Assembly (NCBI GenBank): GCA_035503615.1
Contig: DATJTI010000070.1
Location: forward strand, 1 to 64,000
Direction of reading: 5' to 3'
From: AP-15 sp035503615
GTDB taxonomy: Bacteria > Pseudomonadota > Alphaproteobacteria > ATCC43930 > CGMCC-115725
DNA length: 64,000 nt
The position numbers were made by a program, and so were the translations under genes. The notes beneath the pieces were generated by a model. That model searched no databases and was not told the DNA's origin. It saw only the letters and a list, made by a program, of their open reading frames with translations. Positions within the stretch are counted from its first letter, which is position 1, and every line of letters starts with the position of its first letter. Below are positions 50,912-58,929 of the stretch, one piece after another.

Positions 50912-50940
50912 TTGACGATATCGTGTGCATTGTGTGAATA
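50912..50940 (+). promoter_or_regulatory. Probable sigma-70-type promoter of the PEP-CTERM gene
   Basis: TTGACG (50912-50917), a 17-base spacer, then TGAATA (50935-50940). Five of six bases match the -35 consensus; the -10 is weaker. It stands 34 bases before the start codon at 50975. Confidence 0.45.
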
Positions 50941-50950
50941 ATGTGGCAGG

Positions 50951-50964
50951 CGTTAACGTTAACG
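50951..50964. promoter_or_regulatory. 14-bp perfect palindrome, possible operator
   Basis: CGTTAACGTTAACG reads the same on both strands. It lies between the predicted -10 element and the start codon of the PEP-CTERM gene, at the place a repressor or activator could overlap the transcription start. Confidence 0.5.
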
Positions 50965-50974
50965 TGGCGATCGG

Positions 50975-51592
50975 ATGAACAAGTATCTTCTGCCCGGGGC
51001 AACGCTGCTGAGCCTTGTTTCGGGAGGCGCCAGTGCTGCGCCGACACCGATCGGCACCTTCAACGAGCAAGCGTCTGCCGCCTGTCCTTCGCCACCGAGC
51101 AGTGTTTGGCCTTCATCGCCGCCTAATGGCGATGTCGGCGGCCTCATCAACGGCACCGCTCCACCGGCCTGCGGACCGATTGCCTTTACCGCGCCGTTTG
51201 CCGGCACCCTGGTGATGACCGTGCAGCAATCGACGACGTTTGGCGCCGGTCATGTCTTCCAGGCTTTTGTCGATGGCAACTCGGTCGGGACCACCTCGAT
51301 CGTGCCGGTATCCGTCACCGGGACCGATTTCACCAGCGGCACCTTTACCGCCGAGATTCCCGCCGGCCCGAACACCTTCGACATCAACGACCAGCTGCTC
51401 GCCTATATCGGCGCCCAGGCTCCTTACGGCCCGCCCTCGACAACCGTACCGGCGAGCTTTTCGCCGGTTGGCATCCAAGTCACCCTGGCGGAAGAGCTGC
51501 CTTCGGCCGTGCCAGAGCCGCGCTCGCTATGGGTGATGTTCGCCGGTCTGTGCAGTCTCGGCTGGCTGCTGGCGCGGCGTAAAACCGCCTGA
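50975..51592 (+). CDS. PEP-CTERM sorting domain protein (exosortase substrate)
   Basis: 205 residues. Signal peptide at the N-terminus (KYLLPGATLLSLVSGGASA, cleavage about residue 22). C-terminal tripartite signal: VPEP at about residues 178-181, a hydrophobic helix (SLWVMFAGLCSLGWLL) and an ARRKTA tail. Known: such proteins are cleaved and anchored by exosortase EpsH/XrtA during extracellular polymer formation. The central domain is Thr/Ser/Gly-rich beta-type. The convergent TPR-sulfotransferase gene is next to it. Confidence 0.85.
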   Translation: MNKYLLPGATLLSLVSGGASAAPTPIGTFNEQASAACPSPPSSVWPSSPPNGDVGGLINGTAPPACGPIAFTAPFAGTLVMTVQQSTTFGAGHVFQAFVDGNSVGTTSIVPVSVTGTDFTSGTFTAEIPAGPNTFDINDQLLAYIGAQAPYGPPSTTVPASFSPVGIQVTLAEELPSAVPEPRSLWVMFAGLCSLGWLLARRKTA

Positions 51593-51623
51593 TCCCCTTT
51601 GTTGCCGCCTTTGGCCCGGCGGC

Positions 51624-53405
51624 TCACCCGCCGGCCAACCCGTCGAGCAGCGGCTGCAGCTGCTCCGGCGCAGGTCGCCACCGGCGGATCGAGCTCTGGT
51701 AGAGCGGCTGGCGCACCTGCACCGAACTCGCGGTGTGGACCGGGCGCCGCGTGTTGTGGAAATCGAGACAGGCCTCGTCCCATTCGAGCCCGCAATGAGC
51801 GACGAGGCGGCGCGCCTCCTTTTCGAAATCGCCGACCAGCGTCTCGTATTGCACGTCCAGCATGACCCCCGGCGGCAGCACCGTGCGCCAATGCGCCATC
51901 AGCTGCTGATAGGCGTGATAATACCGCCCGAGCTCGCCGAGGTCGTAGGTGAAGGGCTGGTCGCCGCCAAACAGGATCGAAAAGCACGACAGGCAGGTGT
52001 CGACCGGGTCGCGGCTGACATGGATCAGGCGCGCTTCGGGCAGAGCTAGGTGGATCAGCCCGGCAAACCGGAAATTCGCCGGCATCTTATCGGTGATCCG
52101 CAGCGCCGCGGGTGCCAAACCGGTAATCCGGTCGAGATAGCCCGCCCCGATGCGCCGCAACTCCGCGCCGCCGATATCGGCCGGGATGCCGTCGGGCCCG
52201 CCGAGCGCCACCACCGATTGCGCGAAATCGCTGAGCTCGCCGCCGCCGTGAACCTCCGGGTGGCTCGCCAGCAGCTGCTCGACCAAGGTCGAGCCCGAGC
52301 GCGGCATGCCGATGATGAAGACCGGCAGCGGTGAAGGCTCGCCTTGCCCCGCCCGCTCGCGCATGATTTCGGCGCTGAACAGTTCGCTTGTGCGTTCGAG
52401 CTGACCTAAAGCCGCGGCCTCGTTGTAGCGGGTCCGTTCGCGCTTCAGCGCATTGCCCTCGAGCAGATTGGCAAAGGATCGCTCGTGCTCGCCTAGATCG
52501 TCATAGATCTTGCCGAGCGCGAAGAAGAGATGGATGCGCTCCTCCGGCGACAGCGCGGCAGCTTCTCCGGCGAGTGCTTCCGCCGCCGCCAAGTGCGGCT
52601 CGTCGCGGGTGAAATGCTTGACCTCGGCGAGCGAGCGATAGAATTCGGCCTTGCGCGGCGCCAGCGCAATCGCCCGTTCCAGCTCGCCACGTGCCTCGTC
52701 GAGCCGGCCTAGGGTGCGCAACGCGGTGCCGCGGCCGTGATGGGCTTCGGCAAGATTTGGCGCCATCGCCAGCGCCTGGTCGAACCGCGCCAGCGCCTCG
52801 TCATGCCGGCCGACCAATTGCAAGGCGGCGCCGAGATTGTTGCACGCCCCGGCAGCGTCGGGGCGCAAGGCGGCGGCACGGCGGTAATGTGCGAGCGCCT
52901 CCTCGAAATGGTAGAGCTCGCGCAAGGCGGCGGCGAGATTGCTCTCGGCTTCGGCGTAATCGGGCTTGAGCGCCAGCGCTCGCCGATGATGGAGGATCGC
53001 CTCGTCTGGCCGGCCCTGAGCCTGCAGCGCCAATCCAATATTGTTTTCGACCTCGGCGTAGTCCGGCCTGATCGCGAGCGCCTTGGCGTAATGCGCCAGT
53101 GCCTCCTCGTATCGGCCCAAAAGGCGCAAGGCGATGCCCAGCGCGTTGTGCGCCTCGGCAAAATCCGGCTGCCGGGCGAGTGCTGCGCCAAACAGGCCGA
53201 TCGCTTCGTCGGGCGCGCCCTGCCGGACCCGGATCAGCCCGAGATTAAAGAGCGCTCGGACATGGCCCGGCTCGCGTTCGAGCACCGCGCGATAGGCCGC
53301 CTCGGCTGCCGCGAGCCGGCCCTGCCGCTGCAATTCCAGCGCCGCGTCGAGATCACGCGTCAGGTTGCGGGCTGCGCGCCAACGCCCGACCATTTGCGGC
53401 AGCAC
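51624..53405 (-). CDS. TPR-repeat protein fused to a sulfotransferase domain
   Basis: About 593 residues from GTG 53405 (GGGAG eight bases upstream); an ATG at 53393 is the alternative. N-terminal TPR array (about 15-270), e.g. YEEALAHYAKALAIRPDYAEVENNIG, with at least six repeats. C-terminal sulfotransferase: 5'-phosphosulfate loop PVFIIGMPRSGSTLVEQLL and 3'-phosphate segment RLIHVSRDPVDTCLSCF. Known: TPR-sulfotransferases occur in exopolysaccharide and PEP-CTERM gene neighbourhoods and probably sulfate a glycan or protein. It lies convergent with the PEP-CTERM gene and follows a GST gene on its own strand. Confidence 0.87.
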   Translation of the reverse strand: MLPQMVGRWRAARNLTRDLDAALELQRQGRLAAAEAAYRAVLEREPGHVRALFNLGLIRVRQGAPDEAIGLFGAALARQPDFAEAHNALGIALRLLGRYEEALAHYAKALAIRPDYAEVENNIGLALQAQGRPDEAILHHRRALALKPDYAEAESNLAAALRELYHFEEALAHYRRAAALRPDAAGACNNLGAALQLVGRHDEALARFDQALAMAPNLAEAHHGRGTALRTLGRLDEARGELERAIALAPRKAEFYRSLAEVKHFTRDEPHLAAAEALAGEAAALSPEERIHLFFALGKIYDDLGEHERSFANLLEGNALKRERTRYNEAAALGQLERTSELFSAEIMRERAGQGEPSPLPVFIIGMPRSGSTLVEQLLASHPEVHGGGELSDFAQSVVALGGPDGIPADIGGAELRRIGAGYLDRITGLAPAALRITDKMPANFRFAGLIHLALPEARLIHVSRDPVDTCLSCFSILFGGDQPFTYDLGELGRYYHAYQQLMAHWRTVLPPGVMLDVQYETLVGDFEKEARRLVAHCGLEWDEACLDFHNTRRPVHTASSVQVRQPLYQSSIRRWRPAPEQLQPLLDGLAGG

Positions 53406-53448
53406 GCGGCTTGCTCCCGCCGGCGGCGGCGCAACCCCGGGCTTTCGA

Positions 53449-54030
53449 CTATGGCAGGTTGTAGCCGATTGCGTTTTCGATCTCGATCGTCTTCTGCACC
53501 GCCGGCCGCGCCATGATCCGCTCAAAATGAGCGTCGAGCGACGGGTATTCGCCGGCGGCCGGGTTGGTCGTGGTCTTGAACCGCCAATACAGCCGGAACA
53601 GGTGAATGTCGGCGATCGAATACCGGTCGCCAACCGCCCATTCCTTCGCTCCGAGGCGCGGCTCGGTGATCTTGAACACCTCCTTCCAGCGCTCGAGGCC
53701 GATCCGGCGCGCCGGGTGCACGGTTGCGGCAATGAACGACATCCACGAGATCGCCTGCGCCTCGGCTTCGAGCCCGCCCGATGGCCACAATCCCGCCTCG
53801 GGGTAGCGCCTGGCCAGATAGTAGAGGGTCGCCGCCACCTCGGTCAGCACCCGGCCGTCGATGACGAGGCTCGGCACCTTGCCTTCGGGGTTGACCTTCA
53901 GATAGTCGGGTGAGTGCTGCTCGCGCCGGGCAAAGGACAGCGGTTTCGCATCAAATGGGACGCCGATCTCGTGCAGCGCGATATGCGTCGCCATAGCACT
54001 CGATCCCGGTGAAAAATACAAAGTCAGCAT
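53449..54030 (-). CDS. Glutathione S-transferase family protein
   Basis: 193 residues from ATG 54030 (GAGGGGAGGATT upstream). Starts MLTLYFSPGSSAMATHIAL, in which Ser in SPGSSAMA is the likely glutathione-activating residue. VNPEGKVPSLVIDGRVLTEVAATLYYLARRYP is the second half of the thioredoxin domain. C-terminal helical half is short. Known: beta-like bacterial GST. It follows the luciferase-like gene by 23 bases and is probably in one transcript with it. Confidence 0.87.
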   Translation of the reverse strand: MLTLYFSPGSSAMATHIALHEIGVPFDAKPLSFARREQHSPDYLKVNPEGKVPSLVIDGRVLTEVAATLYYLARRYPEAGLWPSGGLEAEAQAISWMSFIAATVHPARRIGLERWKEVFKITEPRLGAKEWAVGDRYSIADIHLFRLYWRFKTTTNPAAGEYPSLDAHFERIMARPAVQKTIEIENAIGYNLP

Positions 54031-54053
54031 CAAATCCTCCCCTCGGCGCCAGA

Positions 54054-55163
54054 TCACATACGCGGCCGTTCACCCGCGATCGTCCCCGCACTCGCCGCGG
54101 CGAACCGGGGCATGACCTCTTCGCACAACAGCCGCATCGCGTTCACGACATTCTGGTGCGGGATCAGCCCGCCGCAATTCAATTCGGCGAGAACCCCGCT
54201 GAGACCGATCTCGGCCTGCAATGTCTTCAGCTTCTCGGTGATCGCGTCGGGCGTGCCGATCAGCACATTGGCGGCAAGCGCGTCCTCGTAGGTCCGCGCG
54301 CGCAGATCGTGAACCCGCCGCATGCGCCGCGCCGCGGTTTCGGGATCGACCAGCCTTGCCGCGCCTTCGAGCAAATTCGCCTGCTCGTGATAGAAATGCA
54401 TGATGCTGTCCCTCGGCGCGTCGCGGGCACGCTCATCGGTCTCGGCGATATAGGTCGGCGCCGAGACGAAAACCTGGCCGCGACCGGGATGCCCCGCCGC
54501 CCGCCAGGCCTCGTGATAGGCCGCGATCTGCGACGCGAGATCGGCCCAGCTGGTATGCCGCACCGAGGCGAACACCGCGACACCGCGGCGGCCGATCGCC
54601 GGAAAGGTGTCGGGCGTGCTGGCCGCGATCCGGATCGGCGGGGTCGGCCGCTGGTACGGCTTCGGCACCAGGCTCACATCCTTGAAGCGATGATAGGTGC
54701 CATCATACGAAAAGCTCGGCTCGGTCCAGGCGCGCTGCAGGATGTCGAGGATTTCGCGAAACCGGGCCTGGCTCTCGGCATAGGAGATGCCGTAGGCCTC
54801 ATAGGTCTGTGCAACCCCGCTGCGGCCGACCCCAAGGACCAGCCGGCCGTGGCTGAGCTGGTCGACCGTGGCGGCTTCTTCGGCGAGCCGCAGCGGATGG
54901 CACAATGGCAGGACCTGCACGGCGATGCCGATCTTGATGCGCCGGGTGCGCGCAGCGATCGCGCTGGCGATGCTGAGCGGCGCCGACAACACCGAACGGC
55001 GCGGCTCGAAATGCAATTCCGCCAGCCACATCACGTCGAGCCCGAGCCGCTCGGCGGCATCGACCTGCTCCATCGCCTCGTCGAAGGCTTCGCTTTCCGA
55101 TCGGCCGGGAAGCGACGGAAACTCGTGGAACATGCCGAATTCCATGACCGGACCCGTTGTCAC
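54054..55163 (-). CDS. Luciferase-like (LLM) flavin-dependent monooxygenase
   Basis: 369 residues from a GTG at 55163; ATG 55145 gives MEFGMFHEFPSLPGR and is an equally good start. Bacterial luciferase-like TIM barrel: DVMWLAELHFEPRRSVLSAP, KIGIAVQVLPLCHPLRLAEEAATVDQLSHGRLVLGVGRSG, and IRIAASTPDTFPAIGRRGV. Known: reduced-flavin-dependent oxygenase or F420 enzyme of the LLM superfamily; the text GRLVLGVGRSG suits FMN or F420 binding. Substrate unknown. Confidence 0.87.
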   Translation of the reverse strand: MTTGPVMEFGMFHEFPSLPGRSESEAFDEAMEQVDAAERLGLDVMWLAELHFEPRRSVLSAPLSIASAIAARTRRIKIGIAVQVLPLCHPLRLAEEAATVDQLSHGRLVLGVGRSGVAQTYEAYGISYAESQARFREILDILQRAWTEPSFSYDGTYHRFKDVSLVPKPYQRPTPPIRIAASTPDTFPAIGRRGVAVFASVRHTSWADLASQIAAYHEAWRAAGHPGRGQVFVSAPTYIAETDERARDAPRDSIMHFYHEQANLLEGAARLVDPETAARRMRRVHDLRARTYEDALAANVLIGTPDAITEKLKTLQAEIGLSGVLAELNCGGLIPHQNVVNAMRLLCEEVMPRFAAASAGTIAGERPRM

Positions 55164-55271
55164 GCCGAAGAGCCGGGCACCCTAGCCAAGCCCCTGTGGT
55201 GCTGCCAAGCATGATTGCGCGCCGCCAGCGCCACCATCGGCGGGTGGCGCTCGAGGGCCAGCCGCGATGGC

Positions 55272-55994
55272 CTAATCCGCGCCGTCGAGCTCGGGATAAT
55301 GGCGAAAGATGCCGTGCTGGTTGAACGCGATGCGCCGGTCGGAGGCAAGATAGGCGGCGATGCGCGGGCGGGCCGCGACCTGATCATGCAAGGCCGTGAC
55401 GCGCGGGTGCCCCGGTTCGAGCGCGGCCATCGCCCGGGGAAAGGCGTAGCGCAGACCGGCCACGATCTGGAACAGCGACAGATCGGGATAGCTCAGCCGC
55501 GCGCCGACAAGATGACCGCCACGCGATGTGTTGCGCGCCAGCACCCGCTCGAAATAGCCGAGATATTTGGGCATGCGCGCGCGCCGGAAATCGGCGGCAC
55601 GGGCCAACGCTTCCTGCCGCTGGTCCTCGTAATAGAGGCTGCCGGCGATCGGATGGTGGGTGTCGTGCGTCTCGTCGACAAAATCGGCGATCGTCAATTG
55701 CAGTTGATGCGCCCATAGCCGGCCCGCCTCGGCCACCGGCGCCAGGCCGTGATGGGCGCCGAGATAAAGGAGGATGTTCGCGGTCTGCCCGATCAGCAGC
55801 ACGCCGGCCTTCAGATAGGGTGGGGCGAAGGACGGGCGCGGCACCTCCTCGCCCTCGATCAGCCGCATCATCTCGGTTTCGCCGCCCCCTTGGCGCGCGA
55901 CATCGACGTATTCGGCACCAGCCTCCTCAAGTGCCAGCCGGACAAACTCGCCGCGGCCCTGGATCGCCGACCAGTAATAGAGCTCGTAGGCCAT
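55272..55994 (-). CDS. Glutathione S-transferase family protein (alpha/mu/sigma-like)
   Basis: 240 residues from ATG 55994 (GGGAGGGG upstream; ATG 55997 is adjacent). Begins MAYELYYWSAIQGRGEFVRLALEEAGAEY: Tyr or Trp in YYWSA with QGRGEFVR gives the Tyr-type GST active-site pattern. VLLIGQTANILLYLGAHHGL is the glutathione segment. C-terminal helical domain has LVGARLSYPDLSLFQIVAGL. Known: nu/sigma-like GSTs. It lies on the same strand as the LLM gene, 108 bases upstream of that start. Confidence 0.85.
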   Translation of the reverse strand: MAYELYYWSAIQGRGEFVRLALEEAGAEYVDVARQGGGETEMMRLIEGEEVPRPSFAPPYLKAGVLLIGQTANILLYLGAHHGLAPVAEAGRLWAHQLQLTIADFVDETHDTHHPIAGSLYYEDQRQEALARAADFRRARMPKYLGYFERVLARNTSRGGHLVGARLSYPDLSLFQIVAGLRYAFPRAMAALEPGHPRVTALHDQVAARPRIAAYLASDRRIAFNQHGIFRHYPELDGAD

Positions 55995-56024
55995 CATCCC
56001 CTCCCGACCCGGCGCGCCAAGATG

Positions 56025-56417
56025 TTACCTCTCGATCACGAACGGCCGGACAGCTCGGGCAAAATCCTCCTCGCCGGTCCGATGCTCGACCAATGCGATC
56101 ACGGCGTCAGCCCAGCGTTGCGTATCATCGATTGCGAGATCGTAGCCATTGATATTGAGGAACTGGACCATTGCGACAAAGCAGGTGCGCTTGTTTCCTT
56201 GCGCAAATGCGTGTGCCTGGGCAATGCCCGCGAGCAGCCTGACGGCGAGCGCAAGGATATCCTCCTCGCCGTAAGCAAACGCGTTCTGCGGCCGCGCCAA
56301 GGCGCTTTCTAGAAGCCCCCGTTCGCGCACAAAATGTGGCTCTGCGGTAATCTCGACAACGGTTCGATTGATGTCGATGACTGTCTCTGCGGACAGCCAT
56401 TGCGGCTCATTTGGCAA
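56025..56417 (-). CDS. doc: Doc-type Fic-fold toxin (death on curing)
   Basis: 130 residues starting at a TTG (56417), which gives MPNEPQWLSAETVIDINRTV and lies 10 bases inside the upstream antitoxin gene; a TTG at 56447 is possible. Catalytic motif HAFAQGNKRT matches Doc (HxFxxGNKR). Also GLLESALARPQNAFAYGEEDI and FLNINGYDLA. Known: Doc phosphorylates elongation factor EF-Tu and arrests translation until neutralised by its antitoxin. The missing ATG is consistent with translation coupled to the antitoxin. Confidence 0.85.
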   Translation of the reverse strand: MPNEPQWLSAETVIDINRTVVEITAEPHFVRERGLLESALARPQNAFAYGEEDILALAVRLLAGIAQAHAFAQGNKRTCFVAMVQFLNINGYDLAIDDTQRWADAVIALVEHRTGEEDFARAVRPFVIER

Positions 56418-56583
56418 GTTCTGCAAGGATGTTCGGGAAGCGGGCAATGATCTCGCGGGTTAACGCGCCGTGGTCAACCTCACCCTCGACCGGCCGCGCG
56501 CGCAGGATTTCTTTTTCGGCCCGCTGGCGTGGCGTGGTCCCTGATTTTGGATGCTGTTTGCTGATTTCCTGGGTGTTCGCCAT
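56407..56583 (-). CDS. Small antitoxin-like protein upstream of Doc
   Basis: 58 residues translated by hand from ATG 56583 to TGA 56409-56407. It begins MANTQEISKQHPKSGTTPRQ and ends IARFPNILAELAK, with a basic, Pro-containing N-terminus and a short helix. It is not a typical Phd/YefM protein. Position immediately upstream and overlapping Doc, as in toxin-antitoxin operons, identifies it as the probable antitoxin. I do not recognise the family. Confidence 0.65.
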   Translation of the reverse strand: MANTQEISKQHPKSGTTPRQRAEKEILRARPVEGEVDHGALTREIIARFPNILAELAK

Positions 56584-56674
56584 GAAGTATCGATCCTGCC
56601 TTGCTCGATTTGATAAGTACGCGATTTACCGGGAAACACAAGGCGGTTGCCTTGCGGCGGCGCCGCCGGGCTTT

Positions 56675-58054
56675 CTAATCCGCGGCGAGCTTCTGCGGGC
56701 GGGCGACCTTGTCGCGCATCGTCACGAATTCCTCGGCCGCACTCGGGTGGATGCCGACGGTCTGGTCGAACTGCCGCTTGGTGGCGCCGCATTTGACCGC
56801 GATCGCCAGCCCCTGGATGATCTCCGGCGCGTCGGGGCCGAGCATGTGGCAGCCGACCACCCGCTCGCTCTTCGCATCGACGACAAGCTTCATGAAGGTG
56901 CGCTCGTCGCGCCCTGAGAGGGTGTTCTTCATCGGCCTGAAGCGGGACGCATAGATGTCGATGTCGCCATGGCGGCGGCGCGCCTCGTCTTCCGTCAACC
57001 CGACCGTGCCGATCGGCGGCTGGCTGAACACGGCCGAGGGCACGTCGTCATGGTCCATGCGGATCGGGTTGTTGTTGTAGAGCGTCTCGGCGATCGCACG
57101 GCCCTCGGCGATCGCCACCGGCGTCAGGTTGATCCGGTCGGTCACGTCGCCGACGGCGTAGATGTTCGGGACCGTCGTCGAGCGCTGCCATTCATCGACC
57201 ACGACGGCACCATGCTCGGTCAGCGTGACACCGGCCTCGGCGAGCCCCAGCCCCTTGGTGTTGGGTCTGCGGCCGGTGGCGTACATGACGAGATCGGTCT
57301 CGATCGTGCCGCCATCGCCGGTGGTGAGGGTGTAGCCGTTTGCGGTCTTGTCGATCCGCGCCACCGTGGTACGGTTGCGGATCGTGATGCCGCGCCCCTT
57401 CATCTCCTCGCCGAGATGGACCCGCAGATCCTCGTCGAACCCGCGCAACACCTCCTCGCGCCGGATGATCTCGACGACCTCGCTGCCGAACCCGGCGAAG
57501 ATGCCGGCGAACTCGACCGCGATATAGCCGCCGCCGACAATCACGATGCGTCGCGGCAAGGCGGCCAAGTCGAGCGCCTCGTTCGACGAAATGACATGCT
57601 CGATCCCGGGCAGCGCCGGGGTCTCCGGCCAGCCGCCGACCGCAACCAGGATCTTGTCGGCGGTATAGCGCCGGCCGGCGACCTCGACCGTATGCGGATC
57701 GACGATGATGCCGCGCCCGTCGATGATCTCGACATGGGCGTTGTTCAGCATGTTGATATAGATCTGCGACAGCCGGCCGATTTCCTTGTCCTTGGCGGCG
57801 ATCAGGTGCCCCCAATCGAATTCCGCCGGCGGCACGGTCCAGCCATAGCCGGCGGCATCGGCAAACGCGTCGGCGAATTGGGCGCCATAGACGAGCAGCT
57901 TTTTCGGCACGCAGCCGCGCAAGACGCAGGTGCCGCCGATCCGCAATTCCTCGCAGATCGCCACCCGTGCGCCATAGCCGGCGGCGCGTCGCGAGCTTGC
58001 CACTCCGCCAGAGCCGGCGCCGATCGTGAACATGTCGAAATCGTAGCGCGCCAT
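56675..58054 (-). CDS. gor: Glutathione-disulfide reductase
   Basis: 459 residues. FAD motif FTIGAGSGGVASSRRAA, redox-active disulfide GGTCVLRGCVPKK (Cys43, Cys48), NADP-binding stretch VGGGYIAVEFAGIFAGFGSEV with Arg-Arg downstream (IRREEV), and C-terminal catalytic HPSAAEEFVTMRD with the His-Glu pair. Known role: NADPH-dependent reduction of GSSG. With several GSTs nearby, this fits a glutathione-based thiol system. It is on the same strand as the doc operon and immediately upstream of it. Confidence 0.95.
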   Translation of the reverse strand: MARYDFDMFTIGAGSGGVASSRRAAGYGARVAICEELRIGGTCVLRGCVPKKLLVYGAQFADAFADAAGYGWTVPPAEFDWGHLIAAKDKEIGRLSQIYINMLNNAHVEIIDGRGIIVDPHTVEVAGRRYTADKILVAVGGWPETPALPGIEHVISSNEALDLAALPRRIVIVGGGYIAVEFAGIFAGFGSEVVEIIRREEVLRGFDEDLRVHLGEEMKGRGITIRNRTTVARIDKTANGYTLTTGDGGTIETDLVMYATGRRPNTKGLGLAEAGVTLTEHGAVVVDEWQRSTTVPNIYAVGDVTDRINLTPVAIAEGRAIAETLYNNNPIRMDHDDVPSAVFSQPPIGTVGLTEDEARRRHGDIDIYASRFRPMKNTLSGRDERTFMKLVVDAKSERVVGCHMLGPDAPEIIQGLAIAVKCGATKRQFDQTVGIHPSAAEEFVTMRDKVARPQKLAAD

Positions 58055-58170
58055 TTGCGGTCTGCTCCTTCAGCCTCGACACCCGCTGTCTGGTTGTCAC
58101 AACTCGGCCGATGCTGCAAGCGCCGGCACTCGGTTATGATCGCGGCGAGACGCTGAACAGGAGGCCCGCG

Positions 58171-58782
58171 ATGTCTTCGACCCATGACCCGATCCCGATC
58201 GACCATCACGACTGGCACTCCGCGGGCTATGTCGATCAGTGGATCGCGCGCGACCTCACCCGCGACGACGAGCGCCGCATCCGCCTGCGCCGGATGCTGG
58301 CCGTCGCGGCGCGCCCGGCCGATGCCGAATTCGCCGTGCTCGATGTCGGCGGCGGTTACGGTGTCGTCACCGAAGAGGTGCTGCGCGCCTTCCCGCACGC
58401 CCAAGTCACCTTGCAGGATTATTCGCAGCCGATGCTCGATCGCGCGCGTGCCCGCCTGACGGAACATGGCGCAAAGGTCCGCTACGCGCTGGGTGATCTG
58501 CGCGACCCGGCCTGGGCCCGCGCGGTCGGCGGTCCGTTCGACCTCGTCGTCTCGGCGATCGCGATCCACAATCTGCGCGACAGCAGTCAGATCGCCGCCT
58601 GCTATCGCGCAATTGCCGGGCTGGTGAAGCCCGACGGTGTCTTTCTCGACTATGATCTGTTCGAGCTGATCGGCGGCCTCGACGCGCAGCTGAGCACGAT
58701 CCGCGATGCCGGGTTTGCCACCGCCGAATGCGTCTGGCAGGAAGGTCGGGTGGCGATCGTCGCCGCGCGGCCGCGGAGCTAG
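58171..58782 (+). CDS. Class I SAM-dependent methyltransferase
   Basis: 203 residues from ATG 58171, chosen because AGGAGG stands eight bases upstream and the conserved region starts after it. SAM-binding motif VLDVGGGYGVVTEEVL (about residues 52-67), then TLQDYSQPMLDRARARL and VVSAIAIHNLRD. Known: small UbiE/Tam-like fold; substrate unknown. It precedes the DyP-encapsulin pair on the same strand and is divergent from gor. Confidence 0.85.
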   Translation: MSSTHDPIPIDHHDWHSAGYVDQWIARDLTRDDERRIRLRRMLAVAARPADAEFAVLDVGGGYGVVTEEVLRAFPHAQVTLQDYSQPMLDRARARLTEHGAKVRYALGDLRDPAWARAVGGPFDLVVSAIAIHNLRDSSQIAACYRAIAGLVKPDGVFLDYDLFELIGGLDAQLSTIRDAGFATAECVWQEGRVAIVAARPRS

Positions 58783-58929
58783 CGCCGCCGATCCGATCTG
58801 CCCGCGACCGACGCAGTGCGATCGCGGGCTTGCGCGCGGTGGCCCCGTGTCGCATCGTGCAAGGCGAACGGCGCGCTAGTCTCACGCTTGGCGATCGCGT
58901 ATTTCGTGGGGAACAATGGAATCCGGCCA

